Positions 17,422 to 24,975 of a stretch of DNA of 49,584 nucleotides are shown piece by piece (positions within the stretch are counted from its first letter, which is position 1; each line of letters starts with the position of its first letter). Made by a program: the position numbers and the translations under genes. The notes beneath the pieces were generated by a model, which did no database searches, was not told where the DNA came from, and saw only the letters and a program-made list of their open reading frames with translations. This DNA is from Pontibacter qinzhouensis (GTDB lineage: Bacteria; Bacteroidota; Bacteroidia; Cytophagales; Hymenobacteraceae), in the NCBI RefSeq assembly GCF_008017455.1, contig NZ_VRTY01000041.1, positions 1-49,584 of the forward strand, read 5' to 3'.

Positions 17422-18186
17422 ATGAGCAATTTTGTCCGCGAAAATTCTATTGTCCGAAAGATCTGGGGAAACGGAGACACAATACTGTTTATTTTTGCCG
17501 GTTCTGCTGCTGAATTTGCCTTAAACAAAGCAGTAGACTGGCTTTATTTTACTGGCAGGTTGCCAGCCGATCCGCTTGGCAGGCTTTTCTCTACAGTGGC
17601 TTATGCACGCCAAATCGTGTTTTCTGAGGAAGACGCTGCACTGACAACCATCGATCAAATGGCAAAAATACATGCCGGTGTAGAGGCAAAACGAGGGCAG
17701 ACGATCCCAGACTGGGCTTACCGGGATGTGCTCTTTATGCTAATCGACTACTCTATCAGGGCCTATGAAGTGCTGCAACGAAATCTGAGTTTAGAGGAGA
17801 AAACAGAAGTTTTTGAGGTTTTCAACAGAGTTGGCCAACGCATGGGCCTGAAAGAGCTACCAGTTACTTTTGAGCAGTGGCAGGTAATGCGGAAGGTGCA
17901 CCTGCAACAAGACCTGCAAAAGAGCCATTACACCACCGACTTATACCGTCAGTACCGCAAGCACCTGGGTTTTGTTCGGTACCTGCTCCTGCTGGAAGGT
18001 CAGAAAATGGTTGTACCGCAACAGGTAAAAAAGCTGCTTGGTTTTAATTCAGTTCCCCTTCTCGCACCAGTTTTAGTTGTCTACAAACTCAGCCGAAAAT
18101 TACAGTTAGACTGGTTACTGAAAGCTATTATATTGCCTGGTGCCTACAAAAACCAGATACGCAATCTCGATCGTCAACCAGCTTAA
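17422..18186 (+). CDS. DUF2236 / MpaB-like oxygenase-family protein
   Basis: The 254-residue helical protein begins SNFVRENSIVRKIWGNGDTILFIFAGSAAEFALNKAVDW, which fits the DUF2236 fold (ER-bound oxygenase MpaB and bacterial relatives), where an early VRKIWGN-type segment is followed by an Ala-rich helix and a His-containing helical bundle. A second family-like stretch is IPDWAYRDVLFMLIDYSIRAYEVL. MpaB-like members are thought to be haem or metal oxygenases; I cannot locate ligands with confidence. It has no signal peptide. ATG 17422 is chosen over a TTG 15 bases upstream. The next gene is convergent. Confidence 0.6.
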   Translation: MSNFVRENSIVRKIWGNGDTILFIFAGSAAEFALNKAVDWLYFTGRLPADPLGRLFSTVAYARQIVFSEEDAALTTIDQMAKIHAGVEAKRGQTIPDWAYRDVLFMLIDYSIRAYEVLQRNLSLEEKTEVFEVFNRVGQRMGLKELPVTFEQWQVMRKVHLQQDLQKSHYTTDLYRQYRKHLGFVRYLLLLEGQKMVVPQQVKKLLGFNSVPLLAPVLVVYKLSRKLQLDWLLKAIILPGAYKNQIRNLDRQPA

Positions 18187-18234
18187 TATAAGCTACCTGC
18201 ACCTAGCAAAGCTTTAATTTTTCAATATCTAGGT

Positions 18235-18978
18235 TTAATCTTGTTTTAGCCTTTCTATAAATTCCTGCATGCGCTCATAGTGTGAACCCTTCCAATAAAC
18301 ACGCTGGCAGGTAGGGCATTGATAAAACTCATCGAAACAGAGCATTGTTTTGGGTGGAAGCTGTGTCAGCACCGTTGCCTTCGGAACAGGTGCAATGGGG
18401 CTATTGCAAATGAGGCAGCGGCTAAAAGCGTTGAATTTTGACGCTAACCGAAAATACGATAGTACCTCTGTTAATTGCTCCTCCAGGTGCTGCGACCGCA
18501 GCCAGTACCCCCACTTTATGCTTTTGTATTTAAGCAACCCGACATCGCGGGTGAGCACAATCCGATGTTGCTCGCTGGCCAGTTGTGCAATGGCACCGTC
18601 AGTATAGTCGTTTTGGTAGAGCGTGTCGAAGCCCAGTAAACGTAAACTTTTAGATAGCTTCCCCAGGTGAACGTCCAGAATAAATGCTGGAGTAACCGGT
18701 AAAGGGGCCTGCACTGCATCATGCTCCAGCCACTGCTTTACTGTCCCAGCCGGATAAACCTCAACACGATCGGCAGGCTGCAGCCGGTAACTGAAATCAA
18801 CGGGTTCACCATTAACCAAAATACCATTTACCTCCGGATGCGGCACGCCAATAGCCTCAATGGCATCTTTCACGGCAGGTGCTCCTGAAAAGCCATACGG
18901 CACTGGCTTGTTTTTAGAACAAGTAGGCAAAAAGTCGTTAAGAGATCCGTGAAAATAAAAACTGGCTGCTTTTTCCAT
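18235..18978 (-). CDS. Mut7-C nuclease-like protein with N-terminal ubiquitin-like domain
   Basis: This is a two-domain protein. Residues 1-85 form a Mut7-C ubiquitin-like (ThiS/MoaD-type) beta-grasp domain (GVPHPEVNGILVNGEPVDFSY, then RVEVYPAG). From residue 95 comes the Mut7-C RNAse domain, a PIN-like fold, with acidic residues in FILDVHLGKLSKSLRLLGFDT, NDYTDGAIAQLA and IVLTRDVGLLK. It ends in a four-Cys zinc ribbon (CLIC, then CPTC). The family is predicted to cut RNA on fold grounds; partners and substrates are not known. The start ATG 18978 is clear, and its neighbours are in opposite or unrelated transcription units. Confidence 0.9.
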   Translation of the reverse strand: MEKAASFYFHGSLNDFLPTCSKNKPVPYGFSGAPAVKDAIEAIGVPHPEVNGILVNGEPVDFSYRLQPADRVEVYPAGTVKQWLEHDAVQAPLPVTPAFILDVHLGKLSKSLRLLGFDTLYQNDYTDGAIAQLASEQHRIVLTRDVGLLKYKSIKWGYWLRSQHLEEQLTEVLSYFRLASKFNAFSRCLICNSPIAPVPKATVLTQLPPKTMLCFDEFYQCPTCQRVYWKGSHYERMQEFIERLKQD

Positions 18979-19111
18979 ACTCTACCTGAACTTGCTTTTT
19001 ACAAAAGCGGAAAACTTCTAAACCTGATGTGCTGGAAAATTCTTATTGCCCTAACCCGATATTTGGCACTACCTTGGCAATATGAAATTTTTAATACGGC
19101 GCAGTAAAGAC

Positions 19112-19966
19112 CTACTTAGTCTGATCGATATACTGCTGCTCCAGGGCTTCCAGTTGCTGCAGCAAAGCCAGGGTAACAGAACCCGGTTTTCCGGTACCGA
19201 TAAGGGTATCATTTATTTGCACAATTGGTACAATGCGTTTTGTGGTGCTGGTCTGAAATGCCTCCTTTGCCTGTTGCACGTCCTCAAAAGTTATATTGCC
19301 TTCTTCAGTGGCATAGGTTGCTGCTGCCAGGTCGAGCACATTTTTTCGGGTTATTCCCTTTAGCACCTCCCGTGCAGGCGTTGCAATGGTATTGTCCTGC
19401 TTCACAATAAAGAAGTTACTGCGCGGAAACTCTGTTACAATTCCGTTTTGATGATACAGCACATCCTGCGCTCCTTTTTCCTTGATCTGACCTATAAGCC
19501 TGATGCCCATGTTGTAGTTTATGGTTTTAGCGGCTGGTAGTTCGCGCTGGTACTCATGCGTTATGATTTTAATACCCTTTTCCACGTTCTCTTGTTCAGG
19601 ATACGCTACTGCCTGCTCTATTAGCACCAGGTTTGGAGTGCCGGGTTCATAACCGCTTTCGGAGTAACCGCCGGTAAGAAGCAGCTTCATGCCGGAAAGT
19701 GGAAAGTTGTTGAGCCGGATGAGCTCCAGCGCTTTTTCGCGGAGAGCTCTCCGCTCCAGTGGCACCGGCAACTGCATTAAACCAGCTGACTGATAGAAGC
19801 GGTCCAGGTAATCTTCAAAAAAGAGCGGCTGCCCGCGCTGTATCCAGAAGTAATCGAAAATACCGTAGCCGCGTTGTATGGCCAGATCGCTGATGTGCAG
19901 GTAGGCCTCAGTTAACGGAACAAATTCATGGTGAATAAAGGCATAGACCTTTTTATCTGCTACCAT
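19112..19966 (-). CDS. Class IV aminotransferase (PLP-dependent)
   Basis: This is a fold-type IV aminotransferase, the group of branched-chain amino acid aminotransferase, D-amino acid aminotransferase and aminodeoxychorismate lyase. Family features are the early FVPLTEAYLHISDLAIQRGYGIFDYF, the Lys in AAKTINYNMGIRL that is the likely Schiff-base residue, GIVTEFPRSNFFIV as the cofactor-phosphate and substrate loop, and GITRKNVLDLA. Its 284 residues are normal for the fold. ATG 19966 fits the family's start; the longer reading from 20017 would include the terminator region. Substrate cannot be fixed from sequence alone; a pabC- or D-amino-acid-type role are both possible. Confidence 0.88.
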   Translation of the reverse strand: MVADKKVYAFIHHEFVPLTEAYLHISDLAIQRGYGIFDYFWIQRGQPLFFEDYLDRFYQSAGLMQLPVPLERRALREKALELIRLNNFPLSGMKLLLTGGYSESGYEPGTPNLVLIEQAVAYPEQENVEKGIKIITHEYQRELPAAKTINYNMGIRLIGQIKEKGAQDVLYHQNGIVTEFPRSNFFIVKQDNTIATPAREVLKGITRKNVLDLAAATYATEEGNITFEDVQQAKEAFQTSTTKRIVPIVQINDTLIGTGKPGSVTLALLQQLEALEQQYIDQTK

Positions 19967-19989
19967 TCTATTATATACTTTATCTGTTG

Positions 19990-20024
19990 AAAAGAGCCTG
20001 TTACAGCAAAGCTGCAACAGGCTC
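19990..20024 (-). terminator. Terminator after the TerB-like gene
   Basis: On the minus strand a 14-bp near-perfect stem (GAGCCTGTTGCAGC with GCTGTAACAGGCTC) has a TTT loop and a TTTT tail. It separates the TerB-like gene from the aminotransferase gene. Confidence 0.85.
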
Positions 20025-20108
20025 AGAAAGTGGCGAATGTGCCAGAATAATTTTAGTTTTAATTTCGAAGAAGCACCTTTATGAGTCAGATATGGCAGAC
20101 TTTACGAA

Positions 20109-20924
20109 CTACCAGCCTGTGCCACCGCCTCTCCGGCCACCGCCCAATATACCACCGAGTAAACCACCCAAGCCGCCGCCACCCATGTTGCCATAGCCAC
20201 GCCTGCCGTTTAAACCACCAAGCACCGACAAAATAGAACCAAGCCCGCCTGCGCCAACCATGCCTCCGGCTCCTCTGCCGCCACCCATCATTCCGCCTCC
20301 CATCATGCCTCCACCAAGCAGGCTGCCTAACAAGCCACCGCCCATCATGCCTCCCCGCCTGCGGCCTCCGCTCATCATGCCAGCAATAACCATGGGTGCC
20401 AGTATGCCTAACATGCCTTGCACCATTCCGGGCGAAATGCCAGCGTTCTTAAACATGTCGCCAAAGCCACTTTTGTTTAGAAACGAGGAAGAGGTAGGGT
20501 CTTCTCCCCGCGCCTTTGCCTCATCGGCTTTGTTTACAAACTGATCGAGCACGCTGAACTGTTTTTGGTTTATCTCGAGGTAAGCGGCCATTTGCTCGAT
20601 CCGCTTCTGCTCATCGGCCGAGTACAAGCCATCTGATTTGGCAAAGCTTATAAGATCGGTGATAAACGAAAAGCGTAACTGGCTTTTCTTCAGCACATCC
20701 AAACATTGTCTCAGATCTATAATGGTAGGATTCTGTGCAATCTGCACGACTTCCTGCTGTACATTGGGTGGCAACTCGGCTGCTTCGCCCATCATTTGCA
20801 AAAACTCCAGTTCCTCTTCGGTGGTTTTGCCATCTGCGGAGGCCATGGTCGCCAAGGCACCGAAATAAGCTGCTTTCTCTTCCTGAGAGTAGTCTTTAAG
20901 TAAAGTTGTCTGACCCTGTTCCAT
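20109..20924 (-). CDS. TerB-like domain protein with Gly/Met-rich C-terminal tail
   Basis: The first 150 residues are an all-helical TerB-like module (AAYFGALATMASADGKTTEEELEF, then LISFAKSDGLYSADEQKRIEQMAAYL), where the two DG-containing loops are the acidic metal-binding sites of tellurite-resistance TerB. The last 110 residues are a low-complexity tail built of GGG, MMGGG and GLLGG units with a few Arg, preceded by a short hydrophobic helix (MLGILAPMVIAGMM). That tail could insert in or coat membranes, or self-associate. No ter operon partner genes are nearby. The start ATG 20924 is clear. The role is unknown. Confidence 0.75.
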   Translation of the reverse strand: MEQGQTTLLKDYSQEEKAAYFGALATMASADGKTTEEELEFLQMMGEAAELPPNVQQEVVQIAQNPTIIDLRQCLDVLKKSQLRFSFITDLISFAKSDGLYSADEQKRIEQMAAYLEINQKQFSVLDQFVNKADEAKARGEDPTSSSFLNKSGFGDMFKNAGISPGMVQGMLGILAPMVIAGMMSGGRRRGGMMGGGLLGSLLGGGMMGGGMMGGGRGAGGMVGAGGLGSILSVLGGLNGRRGYGNMGGGGLGGLLGGILGGGRRGGGTGW

Positions 20925-21147
20925 GTTGCTTTCGTTATCTGCTGCTAATTAGTTGTAGGTAGATTGATTCCGCGGACATCTGCCAAAGTATAAACTGCGA
21001 CAAAACTTCCCGAAACCCAATCTATAAATTTTCCATTTTAACGGAATTGAAAAGTATGTTTGATATCACTTTCTTCTAACGTTCCTGGCAACAGCAGGTT
21101 AAGCTGCAGCAACAAAAGAATAAGAGGGGTTAACACTAATTCTCTTT

Positions 21148-21182
21148 TTTGGCTTTGGAAGGGTATTTTCATTCGAATAATT
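21148..21182 (-). repeat. Family A partial copy A-m8
   Basis: Half a repeat in reverse orientation: TTGGCTTTGGAAGGGTATTT and CATTCGAATAATT. The ACCCTTGGC half is missing. Apart from this and A-m3, the 800 bases between the TerB-like gene and the FGE-fold gene hold nothing that I recognise. Confidence 0.6.
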
Positions 21183-21414
21183 TGCGTGGTGACGCAAAAA
21201 GTAACCCATTTCAGTTGTCGGCACACTACCAATAGCATAAGGCTAACTAAGCACGGTATTATTTCTCTGGTATATGCTTGAACCTGCAGCTATTTTTTAC
21301 ACTGATCAAAAATCGTAATGCACCACCTTTCGAGGCAAGGCATCTGCTAAACTTCAGCAGTTTTATTATTTTTTAACTCCAACTAAATACCTTCGTCTTA
21401 AATATGTCGGGTAA

Positions 21415-21471
21415 ACCCTTGGCAAAATTCGGATGCAAAACCTTCTGGAGGCTGTTTTTATTTGAATAATT
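21415..21471 (-). repeat. Family A repeat A-m3
   Basis: Full-length reverse copy, ACCCTTGGCAAAATTC through AACCTTCTGGAGGC to TTTGAATAATT; almost identical to A-m2 at 7827-7883. Confidence 0.88.
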
Positions 21472-21718
21472 CAGAAGCTAATTTCGAAACAGGTTCCTTT
21501 ATTTGGCAAAACATCCTGAAATGGAATTAATGGTACATAAAATATTTAATGCCGGTAGCAGATGGCTGTGCCCTTCAGAATTACGAAAGGTGAAGATGGA
21601 GACTTTAAGGCCGGTAAACTATTCTTCATGTAGCAATAGTATTCTATATTTTTTAACTTAGGTACTAGTTTTACCGGCTTAAAGGCAATTTTGTTGGCTC
21701 GTTATTGGTTGCTACTAT

Positions 21719-22699
21719 ATGATACAGGAATTAATTTATACGCTTTTTTTGCTTTTTCCTGCCGCTGCCTCCACCGACATGCCTAAAACAGCTCTGCCCA
21801 CTCCGCCAGGCACCGTTTACCTGGAGAAAAACCTGTTTGTAGACAGAGCCGAAATAACCAACATGCATTGGAACGGGTACCTGCATGCTCTGAAGCGCGA
21901 CTCAACCAGGGAAGCCTACCTGCAGGCGCTGCCAGATACCAGCCTCTGGGATAGCGTGGACAACACCGGCAACCTGAAAAAAAACTACCTCCGCTCCATC
22001 AGGTTCCGGTATTACCCGGTGGTGGGCATAACTTATGAGCAGGCAGTCGCATTTAGCAGTTGGCGCTCTGTTGTTTCCACCGAAAGCTACAATAAATACA
22101 ATAACCGCTCCCTTACCCAACGAAATGTAAAAGAGCGCTACAAGGTAATATTTACCTGGCGCCTGCCCAGCGTAGAAGAATGGGAAAAAGCTGCTGCCGG
22201 TGGTCTTGATCCTGAAACTTACCCCTATGGACTTAAGGTAAAAAACTTTTTCACCTCTGTAAATCCGAATCATCAGATAATCGATAGCCTCGGATATGCG
22301 CGCCCTGAACTTCGAAAGGAGCTAAAATACCATCTCCGGTATAACCCGTATCCTAATTTTAATTGCATCAACAGCTTTGGAAAGGGGTTCCGGTATGGTT
22401 TTTTCCAGCCGCACCACACGCCAATCTTTTTCGACAACCACCGGCCGTTGACAGCTAACAGGCCCAACAAGCTTCAAATTTATGATGCGGTTGGCAATGT
22501 GGCTGAAATGACCTCTATTAAAGGCATCGCCAAGGGAGGCAGTTGGGCACACCTGATGCAGTATGCCACTATTAAACAAACCCAGAAATATGATCAGCCA
22601 AAAGTGTGGCTTGGCTTGAGAGGAATTTGTGAAGTAACAAAAGAGCGTGTAAGCGACGAAACCGCCAAATTGCTGGCCAGCCCCGACAGGCTCAACTAG
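21719..22699 (+). CDS. FGE-fold (SUMF1-like) protein, GldJ/GldK-related
   Basis: This is a formylglycine-generating-enzyme-fold protein. Fold landmarks are GTVYLEKNLFVDRAEITN at about residues 37-54, YPVVGITYEQAVAFSSWRS near 97-115, FTWRLPSVEEWEKAAAGGLD near 143-160, LQIYDAVGNVAEMTS near 248-262 and AKGGSW near 267. The active-site cysteine pair of true FGE is absent: only one Cys lies near the end (GICEV) and one in NFNCIN, so sulfatase activation is unlikely. Similar inactive members include the gliding/secretion proteins GldJ and GldK, but the usual lipobox is missing and no gld genes adjoin. A short hydrophobic N-terminus could act as a signal peptide. Confidence 0.75.
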   Translation: MIQELIYTLFLLFPAAASTDMPKTALPTPPGTVYLEKNLFVDRAEITNMHWNGYLHALKRDSTREAYLQALPDTSLWDSVDNTGNLKKNYLRSIRFRYYPVVGITYEQAVAFSSWRSVVSTESYNKYNNRSLTQRNVKERYKVIFTWRLPSVEEWEKAAAGGLDPETYPYGLKVKNFFTSVNPNHQIIDSLGYARPELRKELKYHLRYNPYPNFNCINSFGKGFRYGFFQPHHTPIFFDNHRPLTANRPNKLQIYDAVGNVAEMTSIKGIAKGGSWAHLMQYATIKQTQKYDQPKVWLGLRGICEVTKERVSDETAKLLASPDRLN

Positions 22700-22726
22700 A
22701 AAGGAATAGCAGGCGTGGTAGTTAAT

Positions 22727-23182
22727 TCAATCGCCTCTTAATTTGTCCAGCACCTGGCTAAGCGATTCTACATCAGTAGCTTCGATGTGCTCGAACAGTA
22801 ATTTCTCCTGCTCCTCCACCAGTGGGTCGAGTTTATCGAGCAGGCGGAGCCCTTTTGGGGTAATACTGATTTCAACTTTCCGGCGGTTATGCACACAAAC
22901 CTCCCGTGTTACAAGTTCTTTCAGGCGCAGCTTCTCCACCAGCCGGGTCGCGTTCGACATACGGCTCAGCATACGCTCCTGCACCTCGAACAGGTTAATA
23001 GGTTTGCCCTGCTGGCCCCTCAAAATCCGGAGAACATTGTATTGCTCCGGCGAAATGCCAAAAGGTTTGATCAAGCTTTCTACCCGCGCTTCGAGCCAAT
23101 TGCCTGTGAAAAGTATATTCAGATAAGCTTTCTGGAAAGGGCTTCTGAATGTATGCATTCCTATTTCGTCTTCCAGCTTCAT
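22727..23182 (-). CDS. MarR-family transcriptional regulator
   Basis: This is a winged-helix DNA-binding regulator of 151 residues. MarR features are GISPEQYNVLRILRGQQGKPINLFEVQERM for helices 2-4, the recognition region SRMSNATRLVEKLRLKELVTREV, the wing VHNRRKVEISITPKGLRLLDKLD, and a C-terminal dimerisation helix. ATG 23182 (MKLEDEIGMHTFRS) is chosen because the 27 extra codons of the longer reading have no MarR similarity. It faces the FGE-fold gene tail to tail and has no divergently transcribed target, so the regulated genes and ligand are unknown. Confidence 0.88.
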   Translation of the reverse strand: MKLEDEIGMHTFRSPFQKAYLNILFTGNWLEARVESLIKPFGISPEQYNVLRILRGQQGKPINLFEVQERMLSRMSNATRLVEKLRLKELVTREVCVHNRRKVEISITPKGLRLLDKLDPLVEEQEKLLFEHIEATDVESLSQVLDKLRGD

Positions 23183-23426
23183 ATGTGTATGCAGACCCAG
23201 GAAATAAAGGTTTGATGATAGTGAAAAGGAGCAGAAATCTGCAGCATATCGTGTAAAAAGCACACCCAGCCTGCCCGCAAAATTTTGTACGGTTTTAACG
23301 AACGTTTGTTAATTTGATTTAACAAAGGCTGGCCTCTTCTGCTACAGCTCCTGAAGATGCACTGCCAAAATTTACGGGTATACCTTTTCCCTACTCCTTA
23401 TAAGAGCAATCTCAAACTATACCATT

Positions 23427-23996
23427 CTAAATCCTTTGCTTTTCTTTATCGAGCTTACGGAGCGCCAGCATACACAAGGCCACCGTGCCGGATACTTTTA
23501 TTTCGCCAGCCATAATTTTTGCCTCTACCTCCTCTAACGGTATAGTGAGTACTTCAATGTTTTCTGAAACATCGAGGTTCTGCTCTGCCACTTTTACCAC
23601 ATTGCGCTGTAAAAAATAGTAGATTTTGTTTGTGTCTTTGGTCGGATTGTCAATTACTTCCAGCAAAAGTTCGGCATTTTCGGAGGCATACCCTGTTTCC
23701 TCAAGCAGTTCCCGTTTGGCTGCCTCCATGGGAACGTCTTCTCCTTCGTCAATTACGCCGGCAGGTAACTCAATCAGGATTTCACCGGCCGCATGCTTAT
23801 ACTGCCGAACAAATATAACTTTGTTATCGGCTGTAAGCGGAAAAGTTACCACCACATTTGGCCGGACACTTACAAAATAATCGTCGAGTTCAAGCCCGTT
23901 CGGCAGCTCTACATGGTCGCGGCGCAGTTTATACCATCTGTGCTCAAAAACCATTTCAGATTTCAGGGTTTTCCAGGCTTCTATTTTAGTGGACAT
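23427..23996 (-). CDS. NUDIX hydrolase, ADP-ribose pyrophosphatase-like
   Basis: This hydrolyses nucleoside diphosphates linked to another group, most likely ADP-ribose or a similar sugar nucleotide, to a phosphosugar and a nucleoside monophosphate. The Nudix box begins at G80 (GVIDEGEDVPM, then EAAKRELLEETG to 102), with metal-binding Glu residues in RELLEE. The box is one residue longer than the canonical GX5EX7REUXEEXGU spacing. The upstream beta-strand KVIFVRQYKHAAGEILIELPAG is characteristic of the ADP-ribose group. The start ATG 23996 follows an AT-rich leader. It is a single gene whose cellular substrate is unproven. Confidence 0.9.
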   Translation of the reverse strand: MSTKIEAWKTLKSEMVFEHRWYKLRRDHVELPNGLELDDYFVSVRPNVVVTFPLTADNKVIFVRQYKHAAGEILIELPAGVIDEGEDVPMEAAKRELLEETGYASENAELLLEVIDNPTKDTNKIYYFLQRNVVKVAEQNLDVSENIEVLTIPLEEVEAKIMAGEIKVSGTVALCMLALRKLDKEKQRI

Positions 23997-24240
23997 TGTA
24001 TTATAAATAGTAAGTAAAAAATTAGTATGTTCTTGAGCCAGCTGTTACTCCCATGCCTGGTAACTTGTTATGCCGTTGCGGTGTTGCCGGCGTATTGGGC
24101 AGTTAGCAAAATAAGTAAAGTTTCAAGAAGATAGAAACCGAGGGGCCCTTCCCCCACTCACTGAACGCTCAAACAGTCTATTTCCAAACTGTGCACCTGG
24201 CAAATGTGCTAGCTCTGTTGCTGCTTGCCGTAATTAATAA

Positions 24241-24592
24241 CTGATGTTACGCACCTTCTGGTATTTGGAATCTTTAATTTGGTTCTACTACATTTGGTAA
24301 CAGCTTCATCCGGTGCCCTCAATCTATTTTGTTCTATAGGAAAAGTCTTAGCGCTCGCGGCTGGGGAAGGGGCCCTATGACAACGGGGCCTCGTTCTTGG
24401 GCATCGCGCTGCTGCATCTTTCCTGCCTTCGCTCGCGCTCAGGCTGCCTCCGGCATCGGAAACCTGCAAAGGCGCTCAACCCAAGAACTGGGATTTGTGC
24501 TCTGAACTACTGGTACAGGGCCAGCAAAGTAATTAGATTAGTTAAGCTGGAAGTATAAAACTTATCAGAATATCCTTAGTGCGTACCATCAG
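24241..24592 (+). mobile_element. Family B element B2 (352 bp, MITE-like, complete)
   Basis: The ends are CTGATGTTACGCA and GCGTACCATCAG (one change), flanked by direct TTAATAA copies at 24234-24240 and 24593-24599. Its right part is close to B1 and its interior aligns with B3 on the opposite strand. Helix segments are a at 24308-24317 (ATCCGGTGCC), b at 24393-24401 (GTTCTTGGG), a' at 24452-24460 (GGCATCGGA, one G-U pair with a) and b' at 24480-24488 (CCCAAGAAC, perfect with b). The 86-codon minus-strand reading frame inside is a by-product. Confidence 0.88.
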
Positions 24593-24623
24593 TTAATAAC
24601 AAGAGGCAGCCGCTACACAAATG

Positions 24624-24680
24624 AATTATTCTAATGAAAACAGCCTTCCGAAAGGAAATCATCAGAATCTCGCCAAGGGT
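24624..24680 (+). repeat. Family A repeat A-p3
   Basis: Full-length forward copy, 25 bases after the right target duplication of B2: AATTATTCTAATGAAAACAG, core CCTTCCGAAAGG, end GCCAAGGGT. Confidence 0.88.
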
Positions 24681-24754
24681 CTTCCCAGCCTGTTTCACCT
24701 GCACACCAGAAAAACTTCTTCAACATTGTACATCAGTGAAAGAAAACAGTCACT

Positions 24755-24812
24755 ACCCTTGACTCCGAAATAGAGGAAAACGTTTTGGAAGGCTGTTTTC
24801 ATTAGAATAATT
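24755..24812 (-). repeat. Family A repeat A-m4
   Basis: Full-length but diverged reverse copy (ACCCTTGACTCCG, GTTTTGGAAGGC, CATTAGAATAATT). It faces A-p3, giving an inverted pair 75 bases apart. Confidence 0.8.
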
Positions 24813-24850
24813 TAAGTGCTACTACAGCACAACAGCACTTGCGGCACTAA

Positions 24851-24975
24851 GTAAAGCTGTCAGAACAAATCAGCAACTCCTAAAAAAAACGGATAAAAAT
24901 GCTTCTATAAGGGCCATTACAGCATATTTGTCATCATTTCTGATTTTGAATTTATAATTTGGCGAAGCCCCTAAG
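24851..24975 (-). repeat. Family C repeat, copy 1
   Basis: About 115-125 bp directly repeated at 46363-46475 with high identity over GTAAAGCTGTCAGAACAAAT, the next 60 bases and the final GCGAAGC-CCTTA-like block. Both copies end at the stop codon region of a minus-strand gene, so they form its 3' untranslated region. Confidence 0.75.

Noticed and set aside
24209..24469. An 86-codon minus-strand open frame inside element B2
   Set aside because: It overlaps the element terminus and structured interior, has no homologous frame in B1 or B3, and shows repeat-driven composition.
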